From contig NC_016452.1 in NCBI RefSeq assembly GCF_000235365.1, positions 62,001 to 126,000 on the forward strand: 64,000 bases of DNA, written 5' to 3'. Origin of the DNA: Eremothecium cymbalariae DBVPG#7215. Taxonomy: Eukaryota > Ascomycota > Saccharomycetes > Saccharomycetales > Saccharomycetaceae. The position numbers were made by a program, and so were the translations under genes. Under the pieces are notes generated by a model, which saw only the letters and a program-made list of their open reading frames with translations, searched no databases and was not told the DNA's origin. Shown here piece by piece: positions 1-9,417 of this stretch; the first letter of the stretch is position 1; the number at the start of each line of letters is the position of its first letter.

Positions 1-100
1 ATTCATCTGCTGTTGCAAGGGAATCGTCTGAGAAATACTCCTTCTCAGCATCTTCATAGACTTTACCTCTACTTCTGGTCTGGTATTGATGTTCCGTCAT
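1..100 (-). CDS. Probable peptide transporter Ptr2, N-terminal fragment (partial)
   Basis: An ATG at 100 on the minus strand opens a frame that runs off the left edge after 33 codons. The visible part is hydrophilic and acidic, with SDDS near the edge, like the cytosolic N-terminus of the di/tripeptide transporter Ptr2. No membrane segment is inside the window. The main argument is position: in S. cerevisiae PTR2 (YKR093W) is the neighbour of SRP40 in this same divergent orientation. Identity is therefore an inference from synteny. Confidence 0.45.
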   Translation of the reverse strand, partial: MTEHQYQTRSRGKVYEDAEKEYFSDDSLATADE

Positions 101-469
101 GACTGATTCCTAATTAGCTATTGCAACCACCTATTCTGATTAGGCTGAGTGCTTGGGCAGATTGAGTTAGGAGTGGACACTGAAGATAGAACCTCTGACT
201 GACCCCCGACAGCTTAACCAAATATATAAAATATCTGTTAACTATAGTCCATTATTTGTCATCAGCTTGTGAGTTTTAATTAAAGGATTCAGAATTTCTC
301 CTTGTCCTTGGATCACTAAAAACGACAGAGCAGTGCGCTAAATAAAAAGAAACGATCGAAAATTTGAAAAAGTTCATGAGATGAGATGAGGTGGAAAGTT
401 TTTATTCTTATATTAAGAATTAAAATTTAGAAGGATTGTAGGACTTAATTGCAGAAAGTGATCACTTCA
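101..469. promoter_or_regulatory. Divergent promoter, probable PTR2 / SRP40
   Basis: This 369-base gap separates two divergent starts. A TATA-like TATATAAA lies at 223-230. Close to SRP40 are GAAAATTTG (358-366), similar to the RRPE motif of ribosome-biogenesis genes, and a repeated GATGAG (about 379-390), similar to the core of the PAC motif. Both suit a nucleolar gene. No ORF here is supported. Confidence 0.4.
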
Positions 470-1261
470 ATGGGATCTAAGAGATTGACAGAGAGTAAGA
501 GTTTGAAAGTATCTGAAGAATCGCGACGTTCAGAGGAAGTGGAGTTGGCTACGACAGGTTCGTCTATGTCTTCTACAAGTTCTGAATCGTCGTCAGAGGA
601 GGACTCTAGTTCTTCTGAAGATTCTTCTTCTAGCGATAGTGATAGTGAGAGTTCTTCGAGTAGTGGATCATCTAGTGAGAACGAATCTGCTAATGGCTCG
701 AGCAGTAGTTCTAGTGACAGTGATTCGAGCTCCAGCTGCAGCGACAGCGATTCAAGCGATTCCAGCTCCAGCTCCAGCTCCAGCTCCAGCTCCAGCTCCA
801 GCTCCAGCTCCAGCGACAGCAGCTCCAGCGACAGTAGCTCCAGCGACAGCGAGTCTAGCGATTCCAGCGACTCCAGCGACGAAGTCTCCAATGATAATGA
901 AAACCGCAAGAGACATGCTGAGACCGGCTCGGAATCATCTTCCAGCTCATCGAGAACTGCATCTCCTGATCTTCACGAGCCTTCAAAAAAGAAGCAGGCC
1001 ATCTCTGGCGAAGAAGCGTTAAAACCTGGTCAACGTAATCATTTTTCCAGAGTTGATAGATCGAAAGTCAGTTTCGAGGATTCGACACTAACAGACAACA
1101 CCTATAAAGGAGCTGCAGGTACCTGGGGTGAAAAAGCTAACGAAAAACTAAGCAAAGTGAGAGGAAAAGACTTTACTAAGAACAAGAACAAAATGAAGCG
1201 CGGTGCTTACAGAGGTGGTTCCATCACGCTGTCCTCTGGTTCTTACAAGTTCACTGACTAA
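470..1261 (+). CDS. SRP40: Nucleolar Ser-rich chaperone Srp40 (NOLC1/Nopp140 family)
   Basis: Protein of 263 residues from the ATG at 470; a longer open frame to 449 begins only with TTG. Roughly residues 30-130 are almost entirely Ser, Asp and Glu, the casein-kinase-2 substrate type seen in Srp40 and Nopp140. The last 75 residues form the conserved SRP40 C-terminal domain, with YKGAAGTWGEKAN and the closing GGSITLSSGSYKF. Srp40 family proteins act as nucleolar chaperones for snoRNP assembly. Part of the Ser run is encoded by a hexanucleotide repeat (761-814), so its length is probably variable. Length is below that of S. cerevisiae Srp40 because the Ser tracts differ. The neighbour order (PTR2-like, SRP40) matches YKR093W-YKR092C. 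Confidence 0.93.
   Translation: MGSKRLTESKSLKVSEESRRSEEVELATTGSSMSSTSSESSSEEDSSSSEDSSSSDSDSESSSSSGSSSENESANGSSSSSSDSDSSSSCSDSDSSDSSSSSSSSSSSSSSSSSSDSSSSDSSSSDSESSDSSDSSDEVSNDNENRKRHAETGSESSSSSSRTASPDLHEPSKKKQAISGEEALKPGQRNHFSRVDRSKVSFEDSTLTDNTYKGAAGTWGEKANEKLSKVRGKDFTKNKNKMKRGAYRGGSITLSSGSYKFTD
761..814. repeat. (TCCAGC)9 coding hexanucleotide repeat in SRP40
   Basis: Nine perfect consecutive TCCAGC units encode alternating Ser codons (TCC and AGC). Less perfect AGC/GAC/TCC repeats flank it to about 870. Because the unit is a multiple of three, length changes stay in frame. The opposite strand gives a long Leu-Glu dipeptide ORF (445-909) that is a by-product. Confidence 0.95.
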
Positions 1262-1867
1262 ATTAGAAGATCATCAGCAAAAAATAAAAGAAGGGGGGGG
1301 GGGCCTTTGCGATTATTTGTGACTCTTTGACCCTACCCCTTTCTCTGTATAATAAATATTTAAAAGACCTAAATACATCACACAGCTAAATATAACGTAA
1401 CCACGATATTTGCTTCAGTATTCTGTATCTTTCTTTTGCGATAAAGAAAGCATCAAAATAACATATATATCAAATTACGTGATCAATTATAACTGACGAC
1501 TTATTGTTGTATATATGATTAGATGATCATCCCTTGAGGATATTATTATATATATTCTTAGTCAGCACAAGGTGGATCAAACATCGTCATTGCACTGGTC
1601 TATAAAACAGTACCTTAAAACTAGTAGCAATCCCTTAGAAACCCTTAGACCATCAAGGTAGCAATCCCTTTAGGTACACATTAATTGAGATGTTTAAGGG
1701 AGGGCCAAGACTCGAAGGAACCCCTCCAGCCTAGTTGGACGTTAGTTCAGACCGCAAAACTTATAAATATGAGGGTTACAGTTGAACTTCATCATGATAC
1801 TCGTATTTTTCAAGTCCGCAGTATAATTAACTTGAAAAACAGGAACATATTATACACAGTAACAAAA
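1262..1867. promoter_or_regulatory. SRP40 3' flank and promoter of the small hydrophilin gene
   Basis: 606 bases without a supported gene. A run of 11 G lies at 1293-1303. CCCCT (stress-response-element core) occurs near 1336. A 13-base direct repeat, GTAGCAATCCCTT, occurs at 1624-1636 and 1658-1670. A strong TATA box, TATAAATA, is at about 1762-1769, roughly 100 bases before the ATG at 1868. This looks like the promoter of an inducible gene. Confidence 0.5.
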
Positions 1868-2023
1868 ATGGACAACGTTAAAGGGTTTGCTTCTAAGACA
1901 GAAAAGCAAGGTGAAGACTTCATCTCTAGAGCTGAGGATGGAGCTAAGAACGTTAAAGACAAGGGTGAAGAAAACTTCAAGAAAGCTGAGGACAAAGCAA
2001 AGAAGTTTGTCAACACGGATTGA
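1868..2023 (+). CDS. Small LEA-like / Hsp12-like hydrophilic protein
   Basis: A 51-codon protein, about half Lys, Glu, Asp and Ala, with no hydrophobic stretch. It contains 11-residue-type amphipathic repeats such as GAKNVKDKGEENFKKAEDKA, typical of LEA proteins and of the yeast stress protein Hsp12. I chose the ATG at 1868 because the TATA box (1762-1769) lies about 100 bases upstream; earlier in-frame codons (TTG 1685, ATG 1769) are at or before that TATA box. Such proteins are induced by osmotic, cold or stationary-phase stress and protect membranes or proteins; that function is inferred from composition only. I do not recognise a specific S. cerevisiae orthologue, and none is expected between YKR092C and YOR084W. 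Confidence 0.65.
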   Translation: MDNVKGFASKTEKQGEDFISRAEDGAKNVKDKGEENFKKAEDKAKKFVNTD

Positions 2024-2271
2024 ATAAATTGTGGTGGCCGATTTTTTTTAGCTAGCCACTATTTTTTTTCGGCTACTACTATATTATTTCTAGAGGCTGG
2101 CCTCTAGGAAATATTACTCTTATATAGAAATGGTGTGTTATCTAAACCTTATCTAGTTATGTATTACTAAGGAATAAATATGTACTGGATTGGACGGATG
2201 ATGTCTTTCACAAAACTGCAGACGAAAAGCCAGCCAGCCACCGCTCGCGATGCTTGCAGTTAGTAGGTAGA

Positions 2272-3420
2272 CTAGAGTTTGAACGGGAACGCCTTTGGCT
2301 CGCCTTCACTCACGACCCTGCTGCGTTCAAGCTCGCTGTACATCTCTAAGAACTTAGATGCCCGACTTGTGGAGTCATCAATAGGCTCCTGCCTCTTAGT
2401 TTTTTGAACAAACTCTTCAACATGGTTCACTATTCTACTAATTATCGCATCGGGAATTTCCAGGTTCATCACATGTTCACCTCCTGGGACAACCTCCATT
2501 TTGTAGTTGGGGATCTGTTCGCTTAGGAATTTCTCATTCTCAGGTGGAGTCCACTTTGAAGCACCGCCCATTAATGTCACCACGTCGGCTTTGATAAACC
2601 TGGCACCAGTCATAAACCATTCTGCAGATGGCCTATTTCCAAAATAAGCTATCATCGTCTGGTAAGTTGTGGTTTTCATGCTCACTGAGCCATCCTTGTT
2701 AACGAGCTTTTCAAACTCTTTTACCCGTTTTAGAATATCTGGATGTGCATTAGCGTAAAAACCCTTTTCATCCTGGAACTTGTTGTATTCTTCCTCATCT
2801 TTAAACTGATCTCTTGACTTTCTCATGAGAGCTTTGTAGAAGCCTCTTTTCATCTTAGTAAATCCTTCAACATTTGGAACGCTGTACATCCAAACGACAG
2901 GCTCAAGCGCAATAACCAAGTTAAATAAAGAACGGTACAATGAAGCACTGCAGAGAGCTTGAAATCCACCCATAGAATGCCCGACAATGACATTAACAGT
3001 GTCCGCACCTACTGGTGTGAATTCCTTAGAAGCTACCAGGCAAACATCGTGAGTTCCATCTAGCCAATCAGCAAAAACGCCCAATTTACCCTGGTTCTGA
3101 ACTGCACTATCACCATGGTTGACTTGGTCAATGAGCAGCACTTTGCCCAATTGCCAACATCCATTACTGCGATTTGAAGAGTGCCATAAAGGAACCAAAT
3201 AATACTCCCATAAAGCACGATTCATACCCGAACCATGTAAAAACACCATATTAACTCTGGTGCCCCCCCCACGTTTAACTCCTTCCCTTGGTTCAAAAAC
3301 TGAATACACTACCTGCAACAAATCCTGCGTGGGATCTATCACAGATTCAGGCCACGACCTTGGGCTCATCCCTTGAATTGAACGCACATCTGAGCGAAAA
3401 TATTGGTCTATTTGGTTCAT
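2272..3420 (-). CDS. LPX1: Peroxisomal lipase Lpx1 (alpha/beta hydrolase)
   Basis: Protein of 382 residues (S. cerevisiae Lpx1 is 387). The alpha/beta-hydrolase signature is clear: oxyanion LHGSG at 61-65, the family block LLIDQVNHGDSAV at 95-107, and the nucleophile elbow GHSMGG with Ser149. A late GGEH probably supplies the catalytic His. Lpx1 is a peroxisomal acylglycerol lipase needed for normal peroxisome shape. The C-terminus reads ...PFKL. The K-L ending fits a type 1 peroxisomal signal, but Phe at the third-last position is unusual (S. cerevisiae ends QKL). A G8 run (3263-3270 as C8) encodes three Gly and stays in frame. Synteny: LPX1 (YOR084W) next to WHI5 (YOR083W). Confidence 0.92.
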   Translation of the reverse strand: MNQIDQYFRSDVRSIQGMSPRSWPESVIDPTQDLLQVVYSVFEPREGVKRGGGTRVNMVFLHGSGMNRALWEYYLVPLWHSSNRSNGCWQLGKVLLIDQVNHGDSAVQNQGKLGVFADWLDGTHDVCLVASKEFTPVGADTVNVIVGHSMGGFQALCSASLYRSLFNLVIALEPVVWMYSVPNVEGFTKMKRGFYKALMRKSRDQFKDEEEYNKFQDEKGFYANAHPDILKRVKEFEKLVNKDGSVSMKTTTYQTMIAYFGNRPSAEWFMTGARFIKADVVTLMGGASKWTPPENEKFLSEQIPNYKMEVVPGGEHVMNLEIPDAIISRIVNHVEEFVQKTKRQEPIDDSTSRASKFLEMYSELERSRVVSEGEPKAFPFKL

Positions 3421-4237
3421 ATTTATTGTCTTCTGTAATTTACAAAAACTGGTCTACACCACTCCGGCTTGTTGAATGAATAACTTGGGATGAAACCTTG
3501 CTACCTGTAATTCATAGAAACTTGGTTAGTTTCATGTTCTGAATGACAAACAACAAAACTTCGAGTTTTATCAACTTTTATTCCAAGTTTGATGATCCCT
3601 TCCCCAAAGCATCCTTAGTTTGCAATTGCTATCTTTTTCGGAAGTGCATCAATAACCTGTTCATTCAACATTTCGGGGTTTATAGCCTCTCTTTTAAGGT
3701 TCCGGATACCGCAAGTGATGATGATACTTTCAGTGAGCAAACTTGGAGTATAGATGGATACAATACAAAACGGTTGATGGGCTGATGTCAGTAAATAAAG
3801 GAGTATACTGTATTGGAAGACTTTATATAGCCTTTTCAAGGACTGAAGCTATATATAGTAGCAGGAAAAGGGGACGGTAAATAAGAGAACCCTGATAAAT
3901 GGGCCCTTGGAGAGGACAAGTTGGAGAAAAGATCTTAATAGTACTAGTATTTGTAATTACCATATGCTTAAGCTACACTCTAACCGGCATTTAGTGCAAT
4001 GAGAGAGTAACTTTATTAACATTCTTCCAGTTAGATGTCAGCATCAGTGACAAGTTTCGGCGGGTGCTGGCAGACAATAATTTTTATAATACAACCCATC
4101 CATATAGAAAAGGTGCGTGCGGCTAGGATGACAGCCAGATCAAATACTTAATATAGCCGCATAGCTGAAAGTGTATATGATAATTGTTCCCAAGCTTTAT
4201 CTTTTTGGTAAGCAAGGGAAAAAATGAGGAAAATAAA
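3421..4237. promoter_or_regulatory. 817-base gap upstream of LPX1, downstream of WHI5
   Basis: No gene is supported. On the minus strand there are two TATA-like elements (about 3824-3832 and 3848-3858) preceded by CCCCT (stress-element core, near 3869-3873), about 430 bases before the LPX1 ATG. An 80-codon plus-strand ORF (3543-3785) and overlapping minus-strand frames show no recognisable similarity and are probably chance. Confidence 0.35.
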
Positions 4238-5436
4238 TTACACACCATCGGTGTCACTTGTCAGAACTTCTTCTACATCTGTCTCTACGTCTGTCTGAAC
4301 TTCTGCATGACGTGGTTGTGGTTGTAGAGTACGTTGCAGCGGCTGCTGCATCATTGGCCTCTGCTGGTGCTCATGTTCAATGCTTGATGGAGCTAAACCA
4401 AATGGTTTAACCAGTGCCTTTGTTAATGACTCAGTATCGGACGACGCCGATGAAAACGGAGGCCCTTGAACCCTTGGAGTGTCAGAAGTGGTGGTGGTGG
4501 TGGTGTTGCTGGCCAGCAACCGACTGTGGAATGCAGTATTTGCAGAAGGCGGGAAGCTCAGGTTGTACGGCTTTGTGTCTAAGGTTACATGCGCGGAACT
4601 TTGTCCGTAGTTGCTATTGTTCCCGTTATTCTTTTCATGTGCGACAACTGGGTGGTTTTTTTGAGACGCCGATAACGACATAAGCGTCTCTATTGCTTCA
4701 ACCTCAGAAGGCTCATTCCTCGATGAGGAGGATGGCCGTATTATAGGTAGCTGTGGTGGCGACGCATATTCTGTAGAAATGGATCTAGGCTTCTTCTTCG
4801 GACTTGCAAGTGCTTTCAAAAACGCGGTCTGCGCACTGTTCTCAATTGTATCATCTAACATAGCCTCATCGTCTGTACCAGGGGAAGCGTACTTGTTACA
4901 GTATTCGTACGTATTCTGTTTATCACTGGTGGGAGACCGTTCATGTCTTTTCCGCGGCGACCCGCTGACTTCCAGCTCAGTCTCCAACTCCGGCAACGTC
5001 TTATCCTGCCAACCGTTCTGAAGCTTCATGAATGCATAGTTCAAACGCGTTTTTAAATTTTGGGATATCTCCCTGATTGGCTTATCACTATCCTTGGGTG
5101 TTACCTGGGTCGCAGGTGAGCGTAAAGTGGGCGATGGCGATAGAAACATTTCGGAAGCCCTCGATTTTGGAGTCGTTGGCGGCAACAGCCTTGTTCTCGT
5201 GTTTGGAGAATGAGGACCCAGTCGCTCAGACCGGTCGCCAACATCAAACCCCCACCCCCCCCATCCTTCATCGATGTAGGCGACGTAAATGTACTTCCCG
5301 ACCCTCCGCTCGCATCTGCCATACCAGCCCGTGGTGGCGAAGGCGTTTGCGGAGACCCTAATCTATCCTCATCTCCGTCCGCTTTTTCTCTATCAGAGTA
5401 GTCCCTAACCAAGTCCTTCTTAGCCCTACCCTCCAT
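4238..5436 (-). CDS. WHI5: G1/S repressor Whi5 (Whi5/Srl3 family), frame interrupted at a G8 run
   Basis: The C-terminal frame (4238-5185 and further upstream) holds the family GTB motif IREISQNLKTRLNYAFMKLQ, which binds SBF/MBF, plus many Ser/Thr-Pro sites. This frame has no upstream ATG before a stop near 5350. A second minus-strand frame starts with ATG at 5436 and encodes GSPQTPSPPRAG, very like the N-terminal CDK-site cluster of S. cerevisiae Whi5 (TPSPPSPPG). The two frames meet at a poly-G tract (C8 at 5255-5262 on the plus strand, C5 at 5249-5253). One extra G would join them into about 400 codons. I read this as one WHI5 gene with either a sequencing/assembly indel or a true frameshift. 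Whi5 represses G1/S transcription until Cln3-CDK phosphorylates it. A Thr run is coded by GTG-type triplets near 4490-4504. The gene is the single counterpart of WHI5 and SRL3. Confidence 0.8.
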
Positions 5437-6165
5437 CCTCCTAATTATGTCCTGTTACCAACACGATGTAAACACAAAGCTCAAAATATCGAAACCTGAA
5501 ACCTTTATCGATATCTGCTGTCTCCGGTACGGCTAATGAACCAGTCCCTGCACAGTACTTTAATAGAGGTTTCTATCCGTTGTGCTTCTTCCTGTGAGAC
5601 CTTCCCTCTATTTCTTACCACACAGTATTCCCGTTCTTCGACACTGGATTCGTATATACCACTATTTCCCCTTCTTTCTTCGTCAACGTGTTGTTGTTGT
5701 TATTTAGTTTTTGGATCTTTGATCTATTGTTTAGTTCCCTCGTCGTGTTGTTTTTTTGTTTTTTGTTTATATTGAAATTTACCAAAAATGTGCCTCTAGA
5801 AAGTGTCAAGAATCCTTCGAAACAAGAGAGAGTGGATGATGGCTGGGGGCTCTTTAATGGTACATGGCCACTATTGTTACATTTAATTGATATACAAGAT
5901 ATCTATTAGTAATTATTTAATGTTGTTTCACCAAGGGTTCTTCTTTGTTCTTTGGCGAGTTGCGTTGAGGACCACGAGGTATTTTGGACAGGCCGAGCGA
6001 AGATAGACAAGGAAGGATAATAGTAATAATCACCCAGCGAAGGTGGTGGTGATGGTAGTCGTAGTAGTCGCAGTAGTAGTTATAATAAGAATAAGAACAA
6101 TATGGTAGGGAAAAGGAGGAATATATTGTCGACGATATGATGTATGATTTTTTATTGGTTTCTGT
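5437..6165. promoter_or_regulatory. WHI5 promoter and PXL1 3' flank
   Basis: 729 bases with no supported gene. Near 6046-6090 there is a degenerate triplet repeat (GGT/GAT/AGT/CGT units). Pyrimidine-rich tracts at 5690-5770 suit a yeast promoter on the minus strand. Short ORFs here look like low-complexity shadows. Confidence 0.4.
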
Positions 6166-8793
6166 CTACTCATAGAAGTTGATTAACCTTGTTCTTCTTT
6201 TGGAGAGGGTGTTTGTGGCTTCTAGTCCGTCTGGTCGTAAGCCCGGGACAGTGCCACTGATACCATTCTTTAGAAGGGCATCCATGTCATGGTTGGCACA
6301 TAGAGGCAGCTGATCGTTGTATATGTAGTAGTCTTCCTGGATGCGGCGATGGCAGATGTAGCAAGTTAGGCAGTTGATGTGGAAAGTTTCACCTTTGTCA
6401 TTTTCTAGACATTCGCCCTCAATGAAGTCATGGCATACTCTGCAGATGGAGTTATTTGCTTCATGGTAGTGCTGGCGACAGTAGGTTTCATCGTCGAGAA
6501 TGTAGCACGGGTTATGCTTTTTAAACTTGAGGTTACATGAGATACAGCGGAAGCATTCTCTGTGCCATTGGCCGGAAAGTTCACCTTCTTTCTTTGAGTA
6601 GATGCCTTTACCTTTGATTCCTAGACCGCAGGAACGACAAGGACCTTCACCGGGTTTGTGTTTGGGTACTGATGCTGCAATGCGGAGTGGGGATGTGTGT
6701 ATTTCTTCCGCGTCAATACCTTGCCAGGATGCTCCATGGCGTAATGTACTAGTACTGGAAGAAAGGGAATGATTGCTTGACTTGTGCCCCGGGGTAATTT
6801 GCACACTTGCTATGGAGGGTTTGCGCGAGCTGCTAGTGGCTGCTTCGGATGAGGTTGATGGCTTCTGTGAGGTATCCAGAGATGCAACATGGGTCAATTG
6901 GGACAGCTGGATGGTATTTGTAGATGGTTCGGATACTTTTTCCTCTACAAAGGTCGCCAAGGTATCCATAGAGACCGTTGGTTCATTTACGTTTGTGGAT
7001 GAGGGAGCATCGTTGAGGTCGCTTCCTTGCGTAGTGACCGAGGTTAGTGATCCCCCAGTGGTCCATATTTCGTCGAGTGGACGACTCTTAAAGCTGAACA
7101 TGACAGGTGATTGTACATCGGTGGGACTGGTCACTTCACCCTCAGGGGAACTGTGGTCGGTGGGTCCTTCAAAGATCGGGTTAATCGCGAGATTAGATGG
7201 TAATTTAGCTATCTCATCAGGGAAACCTGAAAGATAAGCACTGGATTTCTTTAAGCTGCGACTTGACTGCGTCGCCAAATTCTTGGTTGAGGTCGCTGAA
7301 GGATTAGCACGAATGTTCGTGGCACCAGTATTATCAAACGTGCTAGGCTTGACACGATTCAGAGAGACATCGTCCAGCTGTGCAATGAGGGTTTCCATCT
7401 GAGAAGTTGTAGATGATGCTAGAGCCTTGGCCTCTTCGAACCCAGTTCCGTCATTTGCTGCACTTGCCACCTCTATCCGTGGAACCTCCTTCGTAACATG
7501 GTCCTCGGGAATAGGTTGAATGCTGTCATCCAGAAGAGGGACATGTGCTTTCACTGCCGACGAACTAATTTCAATTTTGGGGATCCCAGAAAACATGTCG
7601 ATACCCAAGTCTTTACCCTTGACTGGAATGGCATTATGGGCAGCTGCTGGGCTTTTAGAAACGCTACCAGTGAAACCCTGATCTTGGGCCGAGCGAGAGT
7701 CCTCTGCCCCATCTTCTGAAAATAGCGAATGCTCGTGGGAATCAAAATTTTCTTCAATAGTGGGCTGCGTATTCTGCGTCAACATCATGAAGGACTTCTC
7801 CACCGGGTTTAACGGCTGAGAAGCTTGTCCTGTAGATTCAGAATCATTGGGGGCTGGGGTTGTATTTTCGGAAGAGCCGTTGTTAGCAATCTGCTCATCA
7901 ATAGGCTTTTCATTCTCAAAGTCAAAGATAGATGGTTCTCTAGTTGACTGCTCAGCGTGTTCGTTCCGTCCAGTACTTGGATCGGTGGAGGTGACTGGCA
8001 AAGCGGACAAAGATGCCACCGGAGGCTGGTCAGATGCGTAGTACGTCAAAGATATCACAGGTACAGAAACACGAACAGGTGAGACGACAAAAGAGGGCAC
8101 CTTCGCTCCAGATGGGGAAGGATTCTGCACAGATCCGACATTTGGAGACTCGGATCCCGGTCCTCTTTGAGTATATGCTTGTCCCACAACGGGCGTTGCT
8201 GATGGAGCATAATTTGGAGAGCCAGAAAATACGCCGGTGTCTTGCTTTTCACCTTCGCCCTTCTCAAAAGGGCGACCATCAGACGCTGCAGTCGAAGTAG
8301 GGGGCGCAGAAGCGGATATTGCTTCAGCCGTTTCAGTACCATTTTTGGACGCGGGTATGTGAGTTGCAGACTGTGTCATCTTTGTGGAAGAAACCAATGC
8401 AGGGAGCGAAGCCGATGACATGCCCATACTTAGAGGGGAATGATGGGTCCCATCTTTTGGTAAGCCTCCATGTCCCTGCGGAGACTGTGGTCGTTGGTGG
8501 TGCGCAACAGGCTCGACCCTCCTACTAGACCCTGTCTCGTGGCGACCCCCTTTAGCAGCAGCGTTACTACCACCGCTGGTATCTCTCCCCTGAGCGTTAC
8601 GAGTAAGCAACGTTGGCATCGACTGCTGTTTATGCAACACCTCCCGGTTTCTCTGCCCAAGCATTTGGACCCTACCGTAGGCCACGTCGAACCCCGCCCT
8701 CTCCATGACAGTCCTGTATCTCACATGAGGTTTGAGCTGCGGGAAGGGACTACTGTTCAAAGTAGTAGTGTTCAATACGTTGTAAGGAGACAT
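6166..8793 (-). CDS. PXL1: LIM-domain paxillin-like protein Pxl1
   Basis: Protein of 875 residues (S. cerevisiae Pxl1 is about 706). The first 700 or so residues are Ser/Thr/Pro-rich and probably disordered. Two C-terminal LIM domains follow, at about 720-780 (starting CRSCGLGIKGKGIY, closing CRQHY) and about 785-835 (starting CRVCHDFIEGEC, closing CANHD). Their Cys and His zinc ligands appear complete. Pxl1 localises to sites of polarised growth and the bud neck, and tunes Rho1/Cdc42 signalling and cytokinesis. The start MSPYNVLN is the first ATG in frame. Synteny: YKR090W beside SRL3/WHI5. Confidence 0.93.
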   Translation of the reverse strand: MSPYNVLNTTTLNSSPFPQLKPHVRYRTVMERAGFDVAYGRVQMLGQRNREVLHKQQSMPTLLTRNAQGRDTSGGSNAAAKGGRHETGSSRRVEPVAHHQRPQSPQGHGGLPKDGTHHSPLSMGMSSASLPALVSSTKMTQSATHIPASKNGTETAEAISASAPPTSTAASDGRPFEKGEGEKQDTGVFSGSPNYAPSATPVVGQAYTQRGPGSESPNVGSVQNPSPSGAKVPSFVVSPVRVSVPVISLTYYASDQPPVASLSALPVTSTDPSTGRNEHAEQSTREPSIFDFENEKPIDEQIANNGSSENTTPAPNDSESTGQASQPLNPVEKSFMMLTQNTQPTIEENFDSHEHSLFSEDGAEDSRSAQDQGFTGSVSKSPAAAHNAIPVKGKDLGIDMFSGIPKIEISSSAVKAHVPLLDDSIQPIPEDHVTKEVPRIEVASAANDGTGFEEAKALASSTTSQMETLIAQLDDVSLNRVKPSTFDNTGATNIRANPSATSTKNLATQSSRSLKKSSAYLSGFPDEIAKLPSNLAINPIFEGPTDHSSPEGEVTSPTDVQSPVMFSFKSRPLDEIWTTGGSLTSVTTQGSDLNDAPSSTNVNEPTVSMDTLATFVEEKVSEPSTNTIQLSQLTHVASLDTSQKPSTSSEAATSSSRKPSIASVQITPGHKSSNHSLSSSTSTLRHGASWQGIDAEEIHTSPLRIAASVPKHKPGEGPCRSCGLGIKGKGIYSKKEGELSGQWHRECFRCISCNLKFKKHNPCYILDDETYCRQHYHEANNSICRVCHDFIEGECLENDKGETFHINCLTCYICHRRIQEDYYIYNDQLPLCANHDMDALLKNGISGTVPGLRPDGLEATNTLSKRRTRLINFYE

Positions 8794-9417
8794 TTTTTAT
8801 TATTTCCTATGATACCGTCTTTCTCCCGTATTCTTCTATCGAACTGTTCAACAATACACACTGCGCTTCTGTTATTAACGAACGAATGAATGTGTGTGAC
8901 TTCCAAATCCTAGATAGTGCTCGCTGGTCCTGCGTCTAATAATATACTAAAACAGTGTTTCAGTTGATTGAAACTTTTTGTAGTTTGAAGAAAAACGCTC
9001 TCTAACCGTTTTCCTCCAACATGTACCACGGCTCGCCATCTTTAACGAGTGCCGTGAGAAACATGCTAAAAACCTGCATGAACTGTCCTCTTCACCGTAT
9101 CACGGTAATACAATACCTGCATTGTTTCGTTGTTATGTACGTAGCGGAAAGCCCATTCTCGAAGATCATCTCTTGCATCACGATAGACGGGAATAGTTTC
9201 CATTTCCGAGATGTACAGGTGTTATACGGAGCACAGGAAATGGTCATGTGACCGTCTCCACTTTCAGGCTGGGGACTACATCACGGTCGCAGACCCAGGG
9301 TTCCTTTATAACGTTTGACTAACTTTTAAGGTGAGCAGTCTAAGACGCACACATTTACACAGAGAGTGGTATCACAAGAAAAGTGAATCTAGGTGGGATA
9401 TAGGCACAAGGATCAGC
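8794..9417. promoter_or_regulatory. Divergent promoter PXL1 / TGL4
   Basis: 624 bases. A 76-codon ATG-started ORF lies at 9021-9251 on the plus strand, upstream of TGL4 and in another frame. It has several Cys and hydrophobic residues but no similarity I recognise, and is probably chance or leader sequence. The TGL4 frame is open upstream to 9331 but only from GTG. Confidence 0.4.

Noticed and set aside
445..909. Minus-strand Leu-Glu/Ser-Leu repeat ORF of 154 codons
   Set aside because: It is the complement of the SRP40 Ser-codon repeat; no independent support.
2258..2264. TACTAAC on the minus strand just after the LPX1 stop, suggesting an alternative last exon
   Set aside because: Possible acceptors downstream give short tails with no better peroxisomal signal, and the only donor is a non-consensus GTGAGT.
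9021..9251. 76-codon ORF upstream of TGL4
   Set aside because: No recognisable domain and no expected gene here. It could be leader sequence.
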